The translations under genes were made by a program, and so were the position numbers. This document shows, piece by piece, positions 33,608 through 43,343 of a DNA stretch of 64,000 nt (the stretch's first letter is position 1; every line of letters starts with the position of its first letter). The notes below the pieces were generated by a model. That model was not told the DNA's origin. It searched no databases and worked only from the letters and a program-made list of their open reading frames with translations. Source of the DNA: Bacillota bacterium (GTDB taxonomy: Bacteria > Bacillota > Sulfobacillia > JABLXB01); NCBI GenBank assembly GCA_013178305.1, contig JABLXB010000003.1, positions 186,001-250,000 of the forward strand. The letters are read 5' to 3'.

Positions 33608-36600
33608 ATGCTCCGTAGATCGCTCGTCCTGCTCCTTACGATGGCCCTGCTCATCTCATTCTCCGCCGTCGCGTCGGCGGATGATTCGCCGTTCACTCTC
33701 CAGATCCTGACCCCTTCAGGCGATCCAACTGCGGGGCAGGCCACGAAGGACATCGGCGTTCCCGGCGTCGGCCTGGTGCCCTTCGGGCTGTACTACTATT
33801 TTCCCGGGCAGACGATAAGGCTGCGTGTTGCACCCAGGCCAGGGGTTTCGCTGCCGGAACCACAGACCCAGTACCGCGTCTATGCGAGTTTTGCGTCGGT
33901 TGACGGTACCAGCAACCGCGTGAACGGAGTTTGGAATAGCGGGAGTTACTGGGATATCCAGTACGCGATAAACTCCAGCTGGGAGGTGGGCGAAAGCCCC
34001 GTCTGCCAGATCCCCATCTACTGCGAATTCGATTTTCCACAGTCTCAAACGGTTCAGGTGGGGACGATGATCGCAGTGATAGACCTGAACCCGAGGGACA
34101 TACCCGACTCCGGCCTTGGGGGAGAAACCACCGACTGGGAGACCATCGAGGACTTCACCGCGATACCGAGCCTGACGTTCGAGCGGTTCGAAGGAGGCAC
34201 CGCCGTCGGCAAGCTCGTCATACAGGGGCCGATCAACCTCTGCGAGGTGGACGATGGAGGGCAGCCGACGACTGCGCGGGCTCTCCTGGAGCTGGACAAC
34301 AACCTCGAGATCGAATCAGGCGAGATGAACATCAATACCGCCGCCGACGCTCTGGCGGCCCTGAATCAGCCAGCGTCACTCACCATGTATAACCTGCCAT
34401 ACATTAGCTCGCCCGGGATCGTATATGAGGATAACTACGGCACCCGCACCGTCGCGCTAGACCCTGGTGAGGATGCGAGCCAAGACACGACCGGGAAAAT
34501 CAGCGGACTCTCATGGAATTCGGACCAGAGATCCCTAACGCTCACTGTCGGTGGATGGAGCGGTTACTCCACGTTCCCGAAAGTGGCCGCTGTCGCCTCG
34601 GACGTTTATGTCACGATGGCCTCGGGAAACACGACCCTTTCGTCCGACAACAAGTGGGTGCTCCAGGTGACGGACGGTACGGTGAAGACCGGCGTATCCG
34701 CGGCCGACCTTTCCGTGAGCAATCTTCCCTCGGGCCTCAGCATTGCGGCTGCGAAGGGGTCGGATAATTCGATTCAGATTACGGTGTCCGGTACGGCGAG
34801 CGCGGCGGTCACGACGCCAGTGGCTGTCGACGTTGTCGTGAAGGGCAGTGCGGTGACCCAGGCCAATGCCATCGATTCGGAACCCGTTACCGCTTATGTT
34901 CAGCCCCACCAACCTTCCAGTAACAATAACCTCGCGTCTCTGACGCTGACCAGGGGTTCGCTCACCCCGTCGTTCTCTTCGGGCATCCAGGACTACACTG
35001 TCAGCGTTGCGCACAGTGTATACAGTATCGACCTGACTCCCACGGTGGCGGACCCGGGAGCGACGCTCAAGATCGACGGCGAGGACCACTCCAGTGGAAC
35101 GCCCGCTACAATAGACCTGTCGGGGGGGACGACGACGGTCACCATCACCGTAATCGCCGAAACCGGCGCAGAGAAGGAATATGTCGTGTCCATCCAGAGG
35201 GCGGATGTGTCCAGCGACGCCACCCTCGGCAACCTCACGGTCTCGAGCGGCTCTTTGTCGCCGGCCTTCTCGGCTGGGGAGACGAGCTACACAGTCAGCG
35301 TGGGCAATTCTGTGTCGAGCATTCAGATTACGCCCACGGCCGGCCACGAGTTCGCGGCGATCAAGGTCAACGACAGTGCGTGCGACAGCGGTTCCGCGAA
35401 GACGGTGAACCTGAGCGTCGGGGCCAACACGGTGACGGTTGTAGTCACAGCGGAGGACGGCTCGACCACGGAGACCTACACCATCACCGTGACGCGGGCT
35501 GCTTCCAGCGGCGGCAATGGGTCGAGCTCCTCGTCGACGCCTGCCTACCGGCCGACGATAAGTGGCGACAGGGCTGACGTGAACGCGGGAGCCCAGGTAA
35601 GCACCTCGACCAACGCCGATGGCAGCACGACCGCCGGGGTTACCGTCAGGGCTGACGTCATCCAGAGTGCGCTGGCCTCCGGCAGCGGGGTGCGCGACAT
35701 CGTCGTGCAGGTCACCCAGGCCGCGACCGAACAGGCTGCCATAGTCCCGGCCAATGCGTTCGCGGCCATGGCCGGCAGCCAGGCCAATCTGGTGGTGGAG
35801 ACGGCCCGCGGCACGCTGCACGTTCCCGCGGAGGCGATCGATGTCGCCGGCCTCGCGCGACAGCTCGGCGTGAGCGCCTCCGACATGCAGGTCAGGGTGT
35901 CGGTTCGCGAGGTGTCCGGGGACGATGACCAGTATCTCCGCCGGCGCGCCACAAGCGCCGACCCCGCTTTGAAACCGGTGACGCGCGCCCTGGAGTTCAC
36001 CATCGAGGCGGTTGCCGGCGACAGGCGGGTGACGGTGGAGTCGTTCGGCGGCAAGCTGGTGCGAGGTGAGTTCCCGCTCGGGTCGGGCGACGCAGGCCAG
36101 GTGAGCGACCCGCGGAAACTCTGTGTCTACAGGTACGACGAGCAGACCAGGCAGTGGGCTCCGGTGCAGAGCCGCGTCGACCTTGAGAACATGAAGGTCA
36201 TATTCTTCACGCCCAGCTTCAGCAAGTACACTGTGATGGCATACGAGAAGTCGTTCGCGGACCTCGCTGGCCACTGGGCGAAGGCTGATGTCGAACTCGT
36301 CGCCTCCAGGCACGTCGTCAAGGGGATGACTGCCGACCAGTTCGTTCCGGAGAACAAGGTGACGAGAGCCGAATTTGCCACCATGCTCGTCCGGGCGCTC
36401 GGCCTGAGCGTTCCGGCGAGGCCGCAGCCCGGCTTCATCGACATCTCGGCGACCGACTGGTGCGCGGGATTCGTCGAGGCGGCTGTCAAGGCACGGCTGG
36501 TGAACGGGTATGACGATGGGACGTTCCGCGCCAACCGGACGATCACCAGGCAGGAGATGGCCGCGATGATAGTCCGCGCGCTGAAAGTAGTCGGCAAGGA

Positions 36601-36817
36601 CGCGTCGGTCTCGGCCGCTGAAGAGACGAGCCTGCTGCAGGGTTTCGGCGACGCGGGACTCGTTCAATCGTGGGCGAAGTCTGACGTGGCGAAGGCCTTG
36701 AAATCGGGCCTCATCAAGGGGATGACGCCGGCGTCGTTCGCCCCGGCCGATAACGCGACCCGGGCGCAGTCGGCGACGGTGATCAAGAGGCTGATGGAGC
36801 AGGCGGGGCTGTTCTGA
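33608..36817 (+). CDS. Cell-surface protein with cadherin-like and SLH domains
   Basis: A 1069-residue exported protein. A signal peptide ends near residue 24 (VASADD). The region 25-430 is beta-rich and not recognised. Two cadherin-like beta-sandwich modules follow (about 437-530 and 535-630; LASLTLTRGSLTPSFSSG then YTVSV, and the same pattern again). After a Ser/Gly linker and a further beta region come three SLH domains (about 880, 940 and 1011, e.g. FADLAGHWAKADVELVA, GYDDGTFRANRTITRQEMAA). SLH domains anchor proteins to pyruvylated cell-wall polymer. It is a likely S-layer-associated adhesin or structural protein. GGGGG-type site just upstream. Confidence 0.9.
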   Translation: MLRRSLVLLLTMALLISFSAVASADDSPFTLQILTPSGDPTAGQATKDIGVPGVGLVPFGLYYYFPGQTIRLRVAPRPGVSLPEPQTQYRVYASFASVDGTSNRVNGVWNSGSYWDIQYAINSSWEVGESPVCQIPIYCEFDFPQSQTVQVGTMIAVIDLNPRDIPDSGLGGETTDWETIEDFTAIPSLTFERFEGGTAVGKLVIQGPINLCEVDDGGQPTTARALLELDNNLEIESGEMNINTAADALAALNQPASLTMYNLPYISSPGIVYEDNYGTRTVALDPGEDASQDTTGKISGLSWNSDQRSLTLTVGGWSGYSTFPKVAAVASDVYVTMASGNTTLSSDNKWVLQVTDGTVKTGVSAADLSVSNLPSGLSIAAAKGSDNSIQITVSGTASAAVTTPVAVDVVVKGSAVTQANAIDSEPVTAYVQPHQPSSNNNLASLTLTRGSLTPSFSSGIQDYTVSVAHSVYSIDLTPTVADPGATLKIDGEDHSSGTPATIDLSGGTTTVTITVIAETGAEKEYVVSIQRADVSSDATLGNLTVSSGSLSPAFSAGETSYTVSVGNSVSSIQITPTAGHEFAAIKVNDSACDSGSAKTVNLSVGANTVTVVVTAEDGSTTETYTITVTRAASSGGNGSSSSSTPAYRPTISGDRADVNAGAQVSTSTNADGSTTAGVTVRADVIQSALASGSGVRDIVVQVTQAATEQAAIVPANAFAAMAGSQANLVVETARGTLHVPAEAIDVAGLARQLGVSASDMQVRVSVREVSGDDDQYLRRRATSADPALKPVTRALEFTIEAVAGDRRVTVESFGGKLVRGEFPLGSGDAGQVSDPRKLCVYRYDEQTRQWAPVQSRVDLENMKVIFFTPSFSKYTVMAYEKSFADLAGHWAKADVELVASRHVVKGMTADQFVPENKVTRAEFATMLVRALGLSVPARPQPGFIDISATDWCAGFVEAAVKARLVNGYDDGTFRANRTITRQEMAAMIVRALKVVGKDASVSAAEETSLLQGFGDAGLVQSWAKSDVAKALKSGLIKGMTPASFAPADNATRAQSATVIKRLMEQAGLF

Positions 36818-36882
36818 GGGAATACCGGAGGCCGGGCGACGCGCACGGGGTGCATGCCCACCATGTGCGTGCGCGGCAGCAA

Positions 36883-36917
36883 GGCGGCGGGAGAGCCTGC
36901 GGGGCTTTTCCGCCGCC
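36883..36917 (+). terminator. Terminator-like hairpin after the SLH gene
   Basis: GGCGGCGG at 36883-36890 pairs with CCGCCGCC at 36910-36917, enclosing a smaller AGCC-TGCG-GGGCT hairpin followed by TTTT. Either stem could end transcription of the SLH gene. Confidence 0.5.
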
Positions 36918-36927
36918 CGGTCTGTCG

Positions 36928-37142
36928 GTGGGAAACTGCTGCCGTAGGGCACGGATGAACGGTAAACTGCTGCAATAGGGCAGCGAAAGCCGGGGAATTG
37001 CTGCTGCAGTGCAGCAAAGTCGAGTAAGTTGCTGCCGTGGCGCAATCGACGGCCGGATCGTTGCGCCTGCGCAGCAAAGCGGGGAGGATTGCTGCCCTGG
37101 TGCAGCCATGGCGGATCGACTGCTGCTGTGGCGCACAGGACG
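36928..37142 (+). repeat. Array of seven degenerate 30-33-nt dyad repeats
   Basis: Between the SLH gene and the alaS promoter, seven units of 30-33 nt abut one another. Each contains TTGCTGC or ACTGCTGC, four to six bases, then GCAGC or GGCGCA, so most units can fold into a short hairpin (clearest in TTGCTGCTGCAGTGCAGCAA near 36997). The surrounding bases vary. There are no spacers as in CRISPR and no open frame worth calling. The period resembles the arrays at 14.8-17.5 kb, but the consensus differs. Confidence 0.75.
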
Positions 37143-37171
37143 TTCTCCCGATGTGTGGTGCGCCAGCAGAA

Positions 37172-37200
37172 TTGACAACGCAGGCGACGGCGGGGATAAT
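37172..37200 (+). promoter_or_regulatory. Sigma-A promoter of the alaS leader
   Basis: TTGACA at 37172-37177 and GATAAT at 37195-37200 have a 17-bp spacer, close to consensus. Transcription would begin near 37207, before the T-box leader. Confidence 0.8.
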
Positions 37201-37206
37201 ATGAGC

Positions 37207-37510
37207 CAGACGCATCGAAAGGCGCGGGCGCCCGGGAGTCCAGCGCCGAGCGATTGGCCGTTTGAAAATGCTAGGGCAATGACGGGGTCAACCGGTTCAG
37301 GCCGATTCCAGAGAGGGGACGGATGGTGCGAGTCCCTGCGCCGCGACCGGGAGGCCACCCCGGAGCTGCGGCCGTGAAGGCCGGGGGGAGCGCCCCATAG
37401 AGCGCCTGGAGATGCGCCGGCGGAGCCGTCCACACAGTGGCTGGGCCGGCGAATCAGGGTGGTACCGCGAGAGAAGCCTCTCGTCCCTGAGCGGGGCGAG
37501 GGGTTTATCA
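37207..37510 (+). promoter_or_regulatory. T-box riboswitch controlling alaS
   Basis: Stem I is closed by GGCCG (37300-37304) with CGGCC (37369-37373) and includes the AGAGAG-like and GGTGCGAG conserved elements (37309-37332). The T-box sequence AGGGTGGTACCGCG is at 37456-37469; its variable base U37463 would pair with discriminator A of tRNA-Ala. GCC at 37354-37356 is a candidate alanine specifier, though I could not fold the stem fully. A terminator follows at once. Uncharged tRNA-Ala would favour the antiterminator and allow alaS transcription. Confidence 0.9.
37477..37510 (+). terminator. T-box intrinsic terminator
   Basis: CCTCTCGTCCC at 37477-37487 pairs with GGGGCGAGGGG at 37493-37503 in an 11-bp stem, followed by TTTATCATTT. 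It is mutually exclusive with the antiterminator formed by the T-box sequence. Confidence 0.85.
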
Positions 37511-37592
37511 TTTGTCGCGAGCCGCCGGTGTCCGGCCGGTCCGAGCCGCCGGCGCCGGCCCGGCTGGGGCCGAGAAACGGCCGACAGGGGGT

Positions 37593-40268
37593 ATGACCGT
37601 GATCCGCTACATGACTGGTGACCAGATTCGCAGCGAGTTCCTGCACTACTTCGAGCGAAACGGGCACACGATAGTCCGGAGCTCGTCACTCGTCCCGCAC
37701 AACGATCCCACGCTCCTGTTCACGAACGCCGGCATGGTGCAGTTCAAGGACGTATTCCTGGGCACCGACAAGCGGCCGTACACACGCGCGACCACTTCGC
37801 AGAAATGCGTTCGCGCCGGCGGCAAGCACAACGACCTCGAGAACGTGGGCTACACGGCGAGGCACCACACGTTCTTCGAGATGCTCGGGAACTTCTCGTT
37901 CGGCGACTACTTCAAAAAGGACGCGATCCGCTTCAGCTGGGAGTTCCTCACCGGGGTGCTGGGGCTGCCGGAGGACAGGCTGTGGTTCACCATATTCAGG
38001 GACGACGACGAGGCGGGCGGGCTCTGGCAGGAGACTGCGGGAGTCGGGCCGGACCGGATCATCCGCATGGGGGAGAAGGACAACTTCTGGGCGATGGGCG
38101 ACACGGGACCGTGCGGGCCGTGCAGCGAGATCATATTCGACCGCGGTGAGCAGTACGGCTGTGACGCCCCCGAGTGCTTCATCGGGAAATGCGACTGCGA
38201 CCGGTGGCTCGAGATATGGAACCTCGTGTTCATGCAGTTCAACCGGAGCCAGGACGGCACGCTGGCGCCGCTGCCCAAACCGAGCGTGGACACGGGCATG
38301 GGACTCGAGCGCATTACATCAATTATGCAGGATGTTGAGACCAACTTCGATACGGACCTGTTCACCCCCATCATAGGAGCGATCGAGGAACTTGCTGGAA
38401 GGCCCGCGGGCAAAGGTGCCGAGGTGTTCCCGTACAGGGTGATCGCGGACCACGCCAGGGCGTGCACATTCCTCGTCTCCGACGGCGTCATCCCGAGCAA
38501 CGAGGGGCGTGGATACGTCCTGCGCAGGATCTTGCGGCGCGCCGTGAGGTACGGCAGGGTGCTCGGCATCGAAGGCGCGTTCATGCACCGGCTGGTCCCG
38601 GTCGTCGGTAAGGCCATGGGCGACGCATACCCCGGGGTCGTCGAGAAGTCGGACCTTGCGTCGAGGGTCATCCGCGTCGAGGAGGAGAGGTTCCTCCAGA
38701 CGCTCGAGCAGGGTATCAGGATGGTGAACGGACTGGTGGAAGCGGCAAAAGCCGCGGGGAGGACCCGGATCGACGGCCAGGACGCGTTCACCCTGTACGA
38801 CACCTACGGTTTCCCGTTCGACCTGACGAGGGACATCGCCAGAGAGAACAACCTGACGGTCGACCGCGAGGGATTCGATCACGCCATGGAGGAACAACGG
38901 GAACGCGCCCGCGCCGCGAGGAAAGCGGAGGGCCTGGAGTACACCGCGGGCGTCTCCGCCGTGCTCGCGGACGTTCCCCCGACAGTGTTCGTGGGCTACT
39001 CAGCGCTGCGTTCGGAGTCGAGGGTTCTCGCCGTGGTGAAAGGCGACGACAGGGTGCCGGCTCTCGGCACGGGCGATACGGGGGAGTGCGTGCTGGACAC
39101 GACCCCGTTCTACGCCGAGTCCGGCGGGCAGGCGGCCGACTCGGGGACGATCTCGTGGGCCGGCGGTTGCGCCTCCGTGGAGGGGGTCCGCAGGCTCCCC
39201 GGCGGCAAGGTCGTTCACACCCTCACCGTACGGGAGGGCCAGCTTACGCAGGGCGACGCCGTCTCGGCCGTCGTCGACAGGGAGCGCAGGGCGTCGACGG
39301 CGCGCAATCACACCGCCACGCACCTGATCCACAAGGCGCTCAAGACCGTAGTGGGGGAGCACGTTAACCAGGCGGGCTCGCTCGTGACCCACGATAGGCT
39401 CAGGTTCGACTTCACGCATTTCACCCCGCTCACGGAGGAAGAAACCGCCCGTGTCGAGCGGCTGGTCAATTCCAGGGTGATGGAGGACCTGCGCGTCGAC
39501 GCGAGCGAGATGGGCCTCGACGAAGCGAAGGCAGCGGGGGCGATCGCCCTGTTCGGCGAGAAGTATGGCGAGCGGGTACGCGCCGTCAGGGCCGGCGATT
39601 TCAGCATGGAGCTGTGCGGCGGGACCCACGTCGGCCGCACCGGGGAGATCGGCCTCGTGAAGATAATTTCGGAGTCGGGGATCGGGTCGGGGCTGCGGCG
39701 TCTCGAGGCCGTCACCGGCTTCGGAGTGCTCGAATACCTGGGCGCTGTCGAGAAGACGCTCAACGAGGCGGCTTCTGTGCTCAGGGTATCGCCACAGGAC
39801 GTGCCCGCGAGGGTTTCCGAGGTCGTTTCCCGGGTCAAGTCCCTCGAGCGCGAGCTCGAGCGCGCGCAATCCCGCGCCGCCCAGTCGGGCGTCGACGAGA
39901 TCATCGCGGCGGCTGCCGGCGTCGGCGGATCGCGCATAGCCTCCGGCCGGGTGGCCGCGCAGAGCGTCGACTCGCTGAGGGCGGCCGGTGACGCCGTCAG
40001 GGACCGGATCGGTTCGGGCGTCGTCATTCTCGCGGCGGACCTGGACGGCAAGGTGAACCTCGTTGTCATGGTGACCAGGGATCTGGTTGGAAAAGGGGTT
40101 CATGCGGGTAAGATAGTACATGAGGCGGCCCAGGTGGCCGGAGGAGGCGGTGGTGGCCGTCCGGACATGGCCCAGGCGGGCGCCAGGGACGTCGACAAGA
40201 TGGAGGAAGCCCTCAGGAAGGGTGTGGAGGTGGCGCGTGGGCAGGTCGTGGCCGCGCTCGGGTCTTGA
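37593..40268 (+). CDS. alaS: Alanyl-tRNA synthetase
   Basis: Charges tRNA-Ala. The 891-residue protein has the class II aminoacylation core ([60 protein letters not shown]), the editing domain with the zinc-type motif [14 protein letters not shown] and [16 protein letters not shown], and the C-terminal DHHA1 domain ([34 protein letters not shown]). The start is ATG at 37593, or GTG at 37599, seven bases after AGGGGG; a longer frame runs back into the T-box terminator and is rejected. It heads the conserved Firmicutes alaS-ireB-ruvX region. Confidence 0.97.
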   Translation: MTVIRYMTGDQIRSEFLHYFERNGHTIVRSSSLVPHNDPTLLFTNAGMVQFKDVFLGTDKRPYTRATTSQKCVRAGGKHNDLENVGYTARHHTFFEMLGNFSFGDYFKKDAIRFSWEFLTGVLGLPEDRLWFTIFRDDDEAGGLWQETAGVGPDRIIRMGEKDNFWAMGDTGPCGPCSEIIFDRGEQYGCDAPECFIGKCDCDRWLEIWNLVFMQFNRSQDGTLAPLPKPSVDTGMGLERITSIMQDVETNFDTDLFTPIIGAIEELAGRPAGKGAEVFPYRVIADHARACTFLVSDGVIPSNEGRGYVLRRILRRAVRYGRVLGIEGAFMHRLVPVVGKAMGDAYPGVVEKSDLASRVIRVEEERFLQTLEQGIRMVNGLVEAAKAAGRTRIDGQDAFTLYDTYGFPFDLTRDIARENNLTVDREGFDHAMEEQRERARAARKAEGLEYTAGVSAVLADVPPTVFVGYSALRSESRVLAVVKGDDRVPALGTGDTGECVLDTTPFYAESGGQAADSGTISWAGGCASVEGVRRLPGGKVVHTLTVREGQLTQGDAVSAVVDRERRASTARNHTATHLIHKALKTVVGEHVNQAGSLVTHDRLRFDFTHFTPLTEEETARVERLVNSRVMEDLRVDASEMGLDEAKAAGAIALFGEKYGERVRAVRAGDFSMELCGGTHVGRTGEIGLVKIISESGIGSGLRRLEAVTGFGVLEYLGAVEKTLNEAASVLRVSPQDVPARVSEVVSRVKSLERELERAQSRAAQSGVDEIIAAAAGVGGSRIASGRVAAQSVDSLRAAGDAVRDRIGSGVVILAADLDGKVNLVVMVTRDLVGKGVHAGKIVHEAAQVAGGGGGGRPDMAQAGARDVDKMEEALRKGVEVARGQVVAALGS

Positions 40269-40369
40269 AGAACCACCGCGCCGCGCCGGTGAAGGATAAA
40301 CGACGTGGGACGCAGAACAAAATGTCACCTGAGTTCGTTTACTCGAATATTCCTGTGGGGGGGCTGACC

Positions 40370-40624
40370 GTGGTCGAACCGGGCGAAAGCACCAGAATGT
40401 TCAAGGTAAAACCGGACGAGGCATGCGACGCCAGGGAAGTCCTGACCCGGGTTCATCAAGCGTTGAAGGAAAAAGGGTACAACCCGATCAACCAGATCGT
40501 CGGTTACCTGTTGTCCGGAGACCCTGCGTACATCACCAGCCACAAGAACGCCAGGAGCCTGGTGCGGCGCCTCGAAAGAGATGAACTGCTGGAAGAGCTC
40601 GTGAAGAGCTACCTGGAGGGCTAG
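40370..40624 (+). CDS. ireB: IreB-family regulatory protein (UPF0297)
   Basis: An 84-residue cytoplasmic protein, nearly invariant in its core: [20 protein letters not shown], then [19 protein letters not shown] and [13 protein letters not shown]. In enterococci IreB is a phosphorylation target of the Ser/Thr kinase IreK and affects cephalosporin resistance. GTG at 40370, six bases after a run of seven G, gives the family length and the N-terminus [12 protein letters not shown]; the longer frame that overlaps alaS is unlikely. The gene position, directly after alaS, is the normal Firmicutes order. Confidence 0.92.
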   Translation: MVEPGESTRMFKVKPDEACDAREVLTRVHQALKEKGYNPINQIVGYLLSGDPAYITSHKNARSLVRRLERDELLEELVKSYLEG

Positions 40625-40630
40625 CCTAGG

Positions 40631-41329
40631 GTGATTCCCCTTAGAGACAGCATCCGCTCACGCCGTTTCCCTGTCGTGAATGTGTTGCTGATCGCCGTAA
40701 ACATCCTGGTCTTCCTTTTTGAGTGGACCCTGTCCGACAGGCAACTCGCGCTGTTGTTTCGCTATTACGGCGTGGTGCCGCTCAGGTTCGCTTCGATGCT
40801 GGGCGGTCCCGCTTCTTCCGGGCCCGGCCTCACGCCCGTGCTGACCCTCATTACCTCCCAGTTCATGCACGGCGGGCCTGTACACGTCGCCGGCAACATG
40901 CTCTACCTCTGGGTTTTCGGCGACAACGTCGAGGACAGGATGGGGCGCCTGCGCTACCTCGTGTTCTACCTGCTGCTGGGTAGTCTCAGCGGCCTCGCCC
41001 ACGTGCTGTTCAATGTTGGGTCGCCGATCCCCACCATAGGGGCTTCAGGGGCGGTTGCGGGAATCCTCGGCGCTTATTTCATATCGTACCCGCGGTCGCG
41101 TGTGGTGGCCCTGATCCCGCTGATCGTGTTCTGGACGGTTACGGAAGTCCCGGCCGTGATATTCCTCTTCCTGTGGTTCCTCCTGCAGCTGGGGAGCGGC
41201 GTGGCGAGCCTCAGGGCGGCGGTACAGGTTGGCGCGGGGGTGGCCTGGTGGGCGCACATAGGGGGGTTCATCGCGGGCGCCGCCCTGGTGAACGTGTTCA
41301 AGGGCAGGCGCAGGTGGCCGTATTACTAG
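40631..41329 (+). CDS. Rhomboid-family intramembrane serine protease
   Basis: A 232-residue protein with six to seven membrane helices. The catalytic serine is in TIGASGAVAG (near residue 140), the catalytic His in WWAHIGGFIAG (near 212), and the HVAGNMLYLWVFG stretch carries the conserved His and Asn of the oxyanion region. Rhomboids cut membrane proteins within the bilayer. The gene lies six bases after ireB and may be cotranscribed, between ireB and ruvX, which are usually neighbours. The substrate is unknown. It overlaps the end of the convergent vapC by four bases. Confidence 0.92.
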   Translation: MIPLRDSIRSRRFPVVNVLLIAVNILVFLFEWTLSDRQLALLFRYYGVVPLRFASMLGGPASSGPGLTPVLTLITSQFMHGGPVHVAGNMLYLWVFGDNVEDRMGRLRYLVFYLLLGSLSGLAHVLFNVGSPIPTIGASGAVAGILGAYFISYPRSRVVALIPLIVFWTVTEVPAVIFLFLWFLLQLGSGVASLRAAVQVGAGVAWWAHIGGFIAGAALVNVFKGRRRWPYY

Positions 41330-41793
41330 CGGGAGTAGCCGGCTGGTTTCTCGGCGACGAACCCTGTAGTGAACGGGTTTATCACCGTGATTCCATCGTA
41401 CACACCGCCTGAGGATAGGTCCTCCGACAGGATAACCTCACACTGGAGCCTCAGCGCACTGCGGATTATCATGGCGTCCCAGAACGAAATCTTATAGCGA
41501 CACTCGATGTCGATGGCTCTGAGCACATCCTGGGCGTCCGGAGAGTGAACGTGCCACGTCGAAAGGTCGTCCACGATTTGCGCCGCTGTCTCCTGCGGGA
41601 GACCGATTGAGAGTTTGCGGGTTACGGTGACGTAGAATTCCTGCAGTACCTGAATGCTGATACAGCCCGCCCCTGAATCCCAGAAACCCCCTACTAGGGC
41701 CATGGCTCGCTCGTGCTTCCATCTTACCGAAGGGTCGTACGCATACACAAGCACGTTGGTGTCGATGAACCGGCGTTGCGGGTCAGCGCTCAT
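41326..41793 (-). CDS. vapC: PIN-domain toxin VapC
   Basis: A PIN-domain RNase of about 155 residues. Metal-binding acidic residues: Asp in RFIDTNVLVYAYD, Glu in VLQEFYVTVTRKL, Asp in SFWDAMIIRSA and Asp in LSEDLSSG. Start chosen at the ATG at 41793, which overlaps the antitoxin stop; ATG at 41805 is an alternative. It forms a complete pair with the ribbon-helix-helix protein upstream and is inserted, on the opposite strand, inside the alaS-ruvX region. RNA cleavage is inferred from the family. Confidence 0.88.
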   Translation of the reverse strand: MSADPQRRFIDTNVLVYAYDPSVRWKHERAMALVGGFWDSGAGCISIQVLQEFYVTVTRKLSIGLPQETAAQIVDDLSTWHVHSPDAQDVLRAIDIECRYKISFWDAMIIRSALRLQCEVILSEDLSSGGVYDGITVINPFTTGFVAEKPAGYSR

Positions 41794-42025
41794 GTAGGTC
41801 ATCACGCGTCCACGTAATCTTGCCGTTCATGCCCATGTTGAAGCCCGTCTGCATCATCTTAATCTGACGCTCGCGTGCTTGCTCGTAACGTTCGTCGCTG
41901 CTGACGAGTTCCTCCACCATGTCCGTTAGCAGCCGCGACAGTGATGTCTGGCGCTTGACAGCGATAATTTTGGCCTTACGCAGGACGTCTTTAGGTATTG
42001 AAAGCGTTATGTTCTGGTTGTCCAT
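41783..42025 (-). CDS. vapB: Ribbon-helix-helix antitoxin VapB
   Basis: An 80-residue antitoxin starting MDNQNITLSIPKDVLRKAK, with a strand NITLSIP and the helix pair KAKIIAVKRQTSLSRLLTDM of the CopG/RHH fold. The C-terminal half should bind the toxin. Upstream an imperfect inverted repeat (CCACGTAAAC near 42040 and GTATTTGCGTGG near 42060) may be its operator. It precedes and overlaps vapC. Confidence 0.82.
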   Translation of the reverse strand: MDNQNITLSIPKDVLRKAKIIAVKRQTSLSRLLTDMVEELVSSDERYEQARERQIKMMQTGFNMGMNGKITWTRDDLHER

Positions 42026-42203
42026 CTCCAATGCACCTTCCACGTAAACGAGTGTATCACGTATTTGCGTGGATGGCAACGCTGATAATTGTTTCCGCCG
42101 GCAGGAGGACTAGACGGCTCCACAAAGAAAATGTACCTGTCTCTATCAGGGTTTGCCAGGAGCCTATCCTGCGCCCATCAGAACATGGTTGGGAGGCGGT
42201 CCT

Positions 42204-43304
42204 GTGCCGGACAAGATAACGGTTAGCGTAATCAAGGCCGATGTGGGGGGGTTCGTCGGGCATTCGTGCGTGCACCCGGACCTTCTGGAGAAGGCAAGAG
42301 AGACCTTGCACCAAAGGGCCGCCGGTTTGCTGGTGGATTTCTTTGTGGCTAACGTGGGCGACGACATAAACCTCATAATGACTCACCGCAACGGCGTTGA
42401 CTGCCCCGCGATTCACGAGCTCGCGTGGGAGACATTCGTCGCCTGCACGGCGGTCGCCAAGGGGCTCAAACTCTACGGCGCGGGGCAAGACCTGCTGTCC
42501 GACTCGTTCTCCGGCAACGTCAAGGGCATGGGGCCCGGCGTCGCCGAAATGGAGTTCGTGGAGAGGGCCGCCGAACCCATCATCGTGTTCATGGCAGACA
42601 AGACGGAGCCCGGCGCGTGGAACTTTCCGCTCTACAAGATGTTCGCCGACCCGTTCAACACGATCGGGCTCATCATAGACCCCAAGATGCACGATGGATT
42701 CCGGTTCGAGGTGCACGACCTTATAGGGCACAAGAAAGTGATGTTCGACTGCCCCGATGAACTGTACGACATGCTCGTGTTCATCGGCGCACCGGGCAGG
42801 TACTGCGTAAAGTCGGTCTATTCCAGGGCTATGAACGAGATAGTGGCGACGTCGACGACGCAGAGACTGAACATGATGGCCGGCAGGTACATAGGCAAGG
42901 ATGACCCCGCGATGGTAGTGCGCTGCCAGAACGGCATGCCTGCGGTGGGCGAGGCGCTCGAGGCGTTCGCGAACCCTCACCTCGTGGCGGGCTGGATGCG
43001 CGGGTCGAGCCACGGGCCGCTCATGCCGGTCTCGATGCAGGACGCGGTTTGCGTCAGGTTCGACGGGCCGCCCAGGGCTGTGGCGCTCGGGTTCCAGCTT
43101 TGCCACGGGAGACTGGTCGGGCCGAGGGACTTCCTCGGTGACAAGAGCTTCGACAAGGCCAGGCAGACCGCCAACGAAATAGCCAACTACATGCGCAGCC
43201 TCGGGCCGTTCGAGCCCGCGAGACTGCCGCTGGACGAGATGGAGTATACTACGCTACCGGACGTGATGAAGAAGCTGGCCGGGAGATTCGAGGACATCGA
43301 CTGA
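42204..43304 (+). CDS. fbp: Fructose 1,6-bisphosphate aldolase/phosphatase (class V)
   Basis: The bifunctional gluconeogenic enzyme first known from archaea and thermophilic bacteria: it condenses two triose phosphates and hydrolyses the 1-phosphate to fructose 6-phosphate. The 366-residue protein shows the conserved features KADVGGFVGHSCVHP at the N-terminus, VGDDINLIMTH, FNLPLY-like NFPLYKMFADPFNT, HDLIGHKKVMFDCP and GSSHGPLMPVS. It points to growth on C1, C2 or C3 compounds, consistent with lactate use in this window. GTG start behind GGGAGGCGG. It is followed 39 bp later by an oxidoreductase gene and probably shares its transcript. Confidence 0.93.
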   Translation: MPDKITVSVIKADVGGFVGHSCVHPDLLEKARETLHQRAAGLLVDFFVANVGDDINLIMTHRNGVDCPAIHELAWETFVACTAVAKGLKLYGAGQDLLSDSFSGNVKGMGPGVAEMEFVERAAEPIIVFMADKTEPGAWNFPLYKMFADPFNTIGLIIDPKMHDGFRFEVHDLIGHKKVMFDCPDELYDMLVFIGAPGRYCVKSVYSRAMNEIVATSTTQRLNMMAGRYIGKDDPAMVVRCQNGMPAVGEALEAFANPHLVAGWMRGSSHGPLMPVSMQDAVCVRFDGPPRAVALGFQLCHGRLVGPRDFLGDKSFDKARQTANEIANYMRSLGPFEPARLPLDEMEYTTLPDVMKKLAGRFEDID

Positions 43305-43343
43305 AGCCGGCGGGCTGCGTCCGTGGGCTCTGTTGGAGCGCCT

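Noticed and set aside
34535-37045. 836-codon open frame on the minus strand across the SLH gene and the repeat array
   Set aside because: It is antisense to a gene with signal peptide, cadherin-like and SLH domains. Its product is rich in Arg, His and Pro with no domain, as expected from GC-rich antisense frames.
36928-37142. CRISPR array before alaS
   Set aside because: Repeats are contiguous and degenerate without spacers; the conserved part is a dyad within each unit.
37512-37592. Longer AlaRS N-terminus
   Set aside because: It would start next to the T-box terminator, lacks a ribosome site and does not resemble AlaRS before residue MTVIRYM.
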